Below are positions 24,509 to 25,693 of a stretch of DNA of 25,693 bases, one piece after another (position 1 is the stretch's first letter; each line of letters begins with the position of its first letter). The notes beneath the pieces were generated by a model, which was not told the DNA's origin, ran no database searches, and saw only the letters and a list, made by a program, of their open reading frames with translations. Source of the stretch: Clostridiales bacterium UBA1390 (GTDB lineage Bacteria; Bacillota; Clostridia; Lachnospirales; Bianqueaceae); assembly GCA_002305315.1 (NCBI GenBank), contig DBQQ01000033.1, positions 508-26,200 of the forward strand. Reading direction: 5' to 3'. The translations under genes were made by a program, and so were the position numbers.

Positions 24509-25693
24509 ATGAGTCAGAATTATACACAGAAGTCATTGGATGCCATTCGTGTGGCGCAATCCATCGCAACGGACCATGGCCATGTACAGTTGGAGCCCGT
24601 TCATATTTTATACGCGTTGCTTATTCAGGATGAGAGCCTGATTGCGGCGCTCCTGAGCCGAATGGGAGTGGATGTATCCAGCATGCAGAAGGCATGCGAG
24701 CAGGCTCTTTCACGGATCAGTTCTGTTTCCGGACCCGGCCATAAGGCAGGAGAGATCTATGTGTCGCAGGCTACGGATCGCCTGCTGAATGACAGCAGCA
24801 AGAAAGCCAAATCCATGAATGACGAGTACATCTCGGTGGAACATCTATTCCTTGCGCTGTTGGACAGCAGAGATTACACGGTACAGGATATCTTCAAGAA
24901 TTATGCCATCACGAAGGATGCGTTTCTGAAGGTCCTGGCGGACGTGCGGGGGAATACCCGTGTGACGAGCGATACGCCGGAGGAGACCTACGAGGCGCTG
25001 AAGAAATATGGCCAGGACCTGGTCGAGGCCGCAAGACAGCATAAACTGGATCCCGTCATAGGTCGAGATACGGAGATTCGGAATGTCATCCGAATTCTTT
25101 CGCGTAAGACTAAGAACAACCCGGTATTGATTGGTGAGCCCGGTGTAGGTAAGACGGCCATCGCGGAGGGGTTGGCCCAGCGTATCGTACGAGGCGATGT
25201 GCCAGATGGACTGAAGGATAAAACCATATTTTCTCTCGATATGGGCGCCCTGATTGCGGGCGCTAAGTATCAGGGTGAATTTGAGGAGCGTCTGAAATCC
25301 GTGCTGAATGAGGTGAAAAGCTCGGACGGCCGGATCCTGCTCTTTATCGATGAACTGCATACGATTGTCGGGGCAGGAAAGACGCAGGGCGCTATGGATG
25401 CGGGCAACCTCCTGAAGCCCATGCTGGCTCGAGGCGAACTGCACTGTATCGGTGCGACTACGCTCAATGAGTACCGTCAGTATATCGAGAAGGATGCCGC
25501 TCTTGAGCGTCGTTTCCAGCCCGTCATGGTGGAAGAGCCCACAGTGGAGGATACGATTTCCATACTCCGTGGCCTGAAGGAGAGATACGAGGTATTCCAT
25601 GGCGTCAAGATCATGGATAATGCCCTGGTCGCAGCAGCGACACTATCCGACCGGTACATCACGGACCGTTTTCTGCCGGATAAGGCCATCGAC
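24509..25693 (+). CDS. clpB: ATP-dependent disaggregase ClpB, 5' part (runs off the window)
   Basis: The visible 395 codons encode the start of ClpB, a hexameric AAA+ machine that dissolves protein aggregates together with DnaK. Residues 1-145 are the double Clp-N domain ([11 protein letters not shown] and [12 protein letters not shown] repeats). The first ATPase domain has Walker A GEPGVGKT (209-216), Walker B LLFIDE near 279-284, and [13 protein letters not shown]. The N-terminal spacing and the [19 protein letters not shown] text fit ClpB better than ClpC or ClpA, though the middle domain that would settle it lies beyond the window. AAGGAGG precedes the ATG. Confidence 0.93.
   Translation, partial: MSQNYTQKSLDAIRVAQSIATDHGHVQLEPVHILYALLIQDESLIAALLSRMGVDVSSMQKACEQALSRISSVSGPGHKAGEIYVSQATDRLLNDSSKKAKSMNDEYISVEHLFLALLDSRDYTVQDIFKNYAITKDAFLKVLADVRGNTRVTSDTPEETYEALKKYGQDLVEAARQHKLDPVIGRDTEIRNVIRILSRKTKNNPVLIGEPGVGKTAIAEGLAQRIVRGDVPDGLKDKTIFSLDMGALIAGAKYQGEFEERLKSVLNEVKSSDGRILLFIDELHTIVGAGKTQGAMDAGNLLKPMLARGELHCIGATTLNEYRQYIEKDAALERRFQPVMVEEPTVEDTISILRGLKERYEVFHGVKIMDNALVAAATLSDRYITDRFLPDKAID

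Overview
The window looks like a chromosomal segment of a Gram-positive Clostridia member, most likely Lachnospiraceae. The signs are moderate GC, strong AGGAGG-type ribosome sites, TTGACA/TATAAT promoters, a CIRCE-controlled groESL operon, tRNA genes without encoded CCA, and a rsmD-coaD-ylbJ-tmcAL gene order like the Bacillus ylbH-ylbI-ylbJ-ylbM region. The family-level placement is inference. No phage, integrase, insertion sequence, CRISPR array or rRNA gene was seen.

Region 1 (1-14150) is a carbohydrate-use locus. A 105-bp tandem repeat with an internal inverted repeat lies at the left edge. Next comes a leftward TIM-barrel sugar isomerase/epimerase with its own promoter. Divergent from it is a tightly packed rightward operon (1272-6903): a 2-hydroxyacid dehydrogenase, two heparinase II/III-like polysaccharide lyases and an SDR dehydrogenase, ended by a clear terminator. 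The first lyase has an in-frame TAG that cuts off its last 81 codons. A membrane-anchored AraC-type regulator (7061-9340) follows under its own promoter. A second unit (9506-14038) encodes a lipoprotein solute-binding protein, two LplB/LplC-type permeases and an SGNH esterase, again ended by a terminator. Neither lyase has a signal peptide and no transporter ATPase is present. The likely scheme is import of uronate-containing oligosaccharides with a shared MsmX-type ATPase, then deacylation, lyase cleavage and redox/isomerase steps in the cytoplasm. The substrate cannot be named from sequence alone.

Region 2 (14151-21354) is housekeeping: rsmD, coaD, a coiled-coil protein overlapping coaD, an ADP-ribosylglycohydrolase-family protein, a YlbJ-like membrane protein, a membrane-anchored parvulin foldase and tmcAL.

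Region 3 (21355-25693) is chaperones and tRNAs: a purine-rich spacer, CIRCE, groES and groEL, a leftward tRNA-Glu/tRNA-Cys unit with promoter and terminator, a 131-residue protein of unknown function with its own promoter and terminator, and the 5' part of clpB behind a consensus promoter overlapped by an inverted repeat.

No wholly new system could be demonstrated. The best leads are the interrupted lyase in an otherwise intact operon, the structured 105-bp repeat, the terminator that contains the next gene's ribosome site, and the possible clpB operator.
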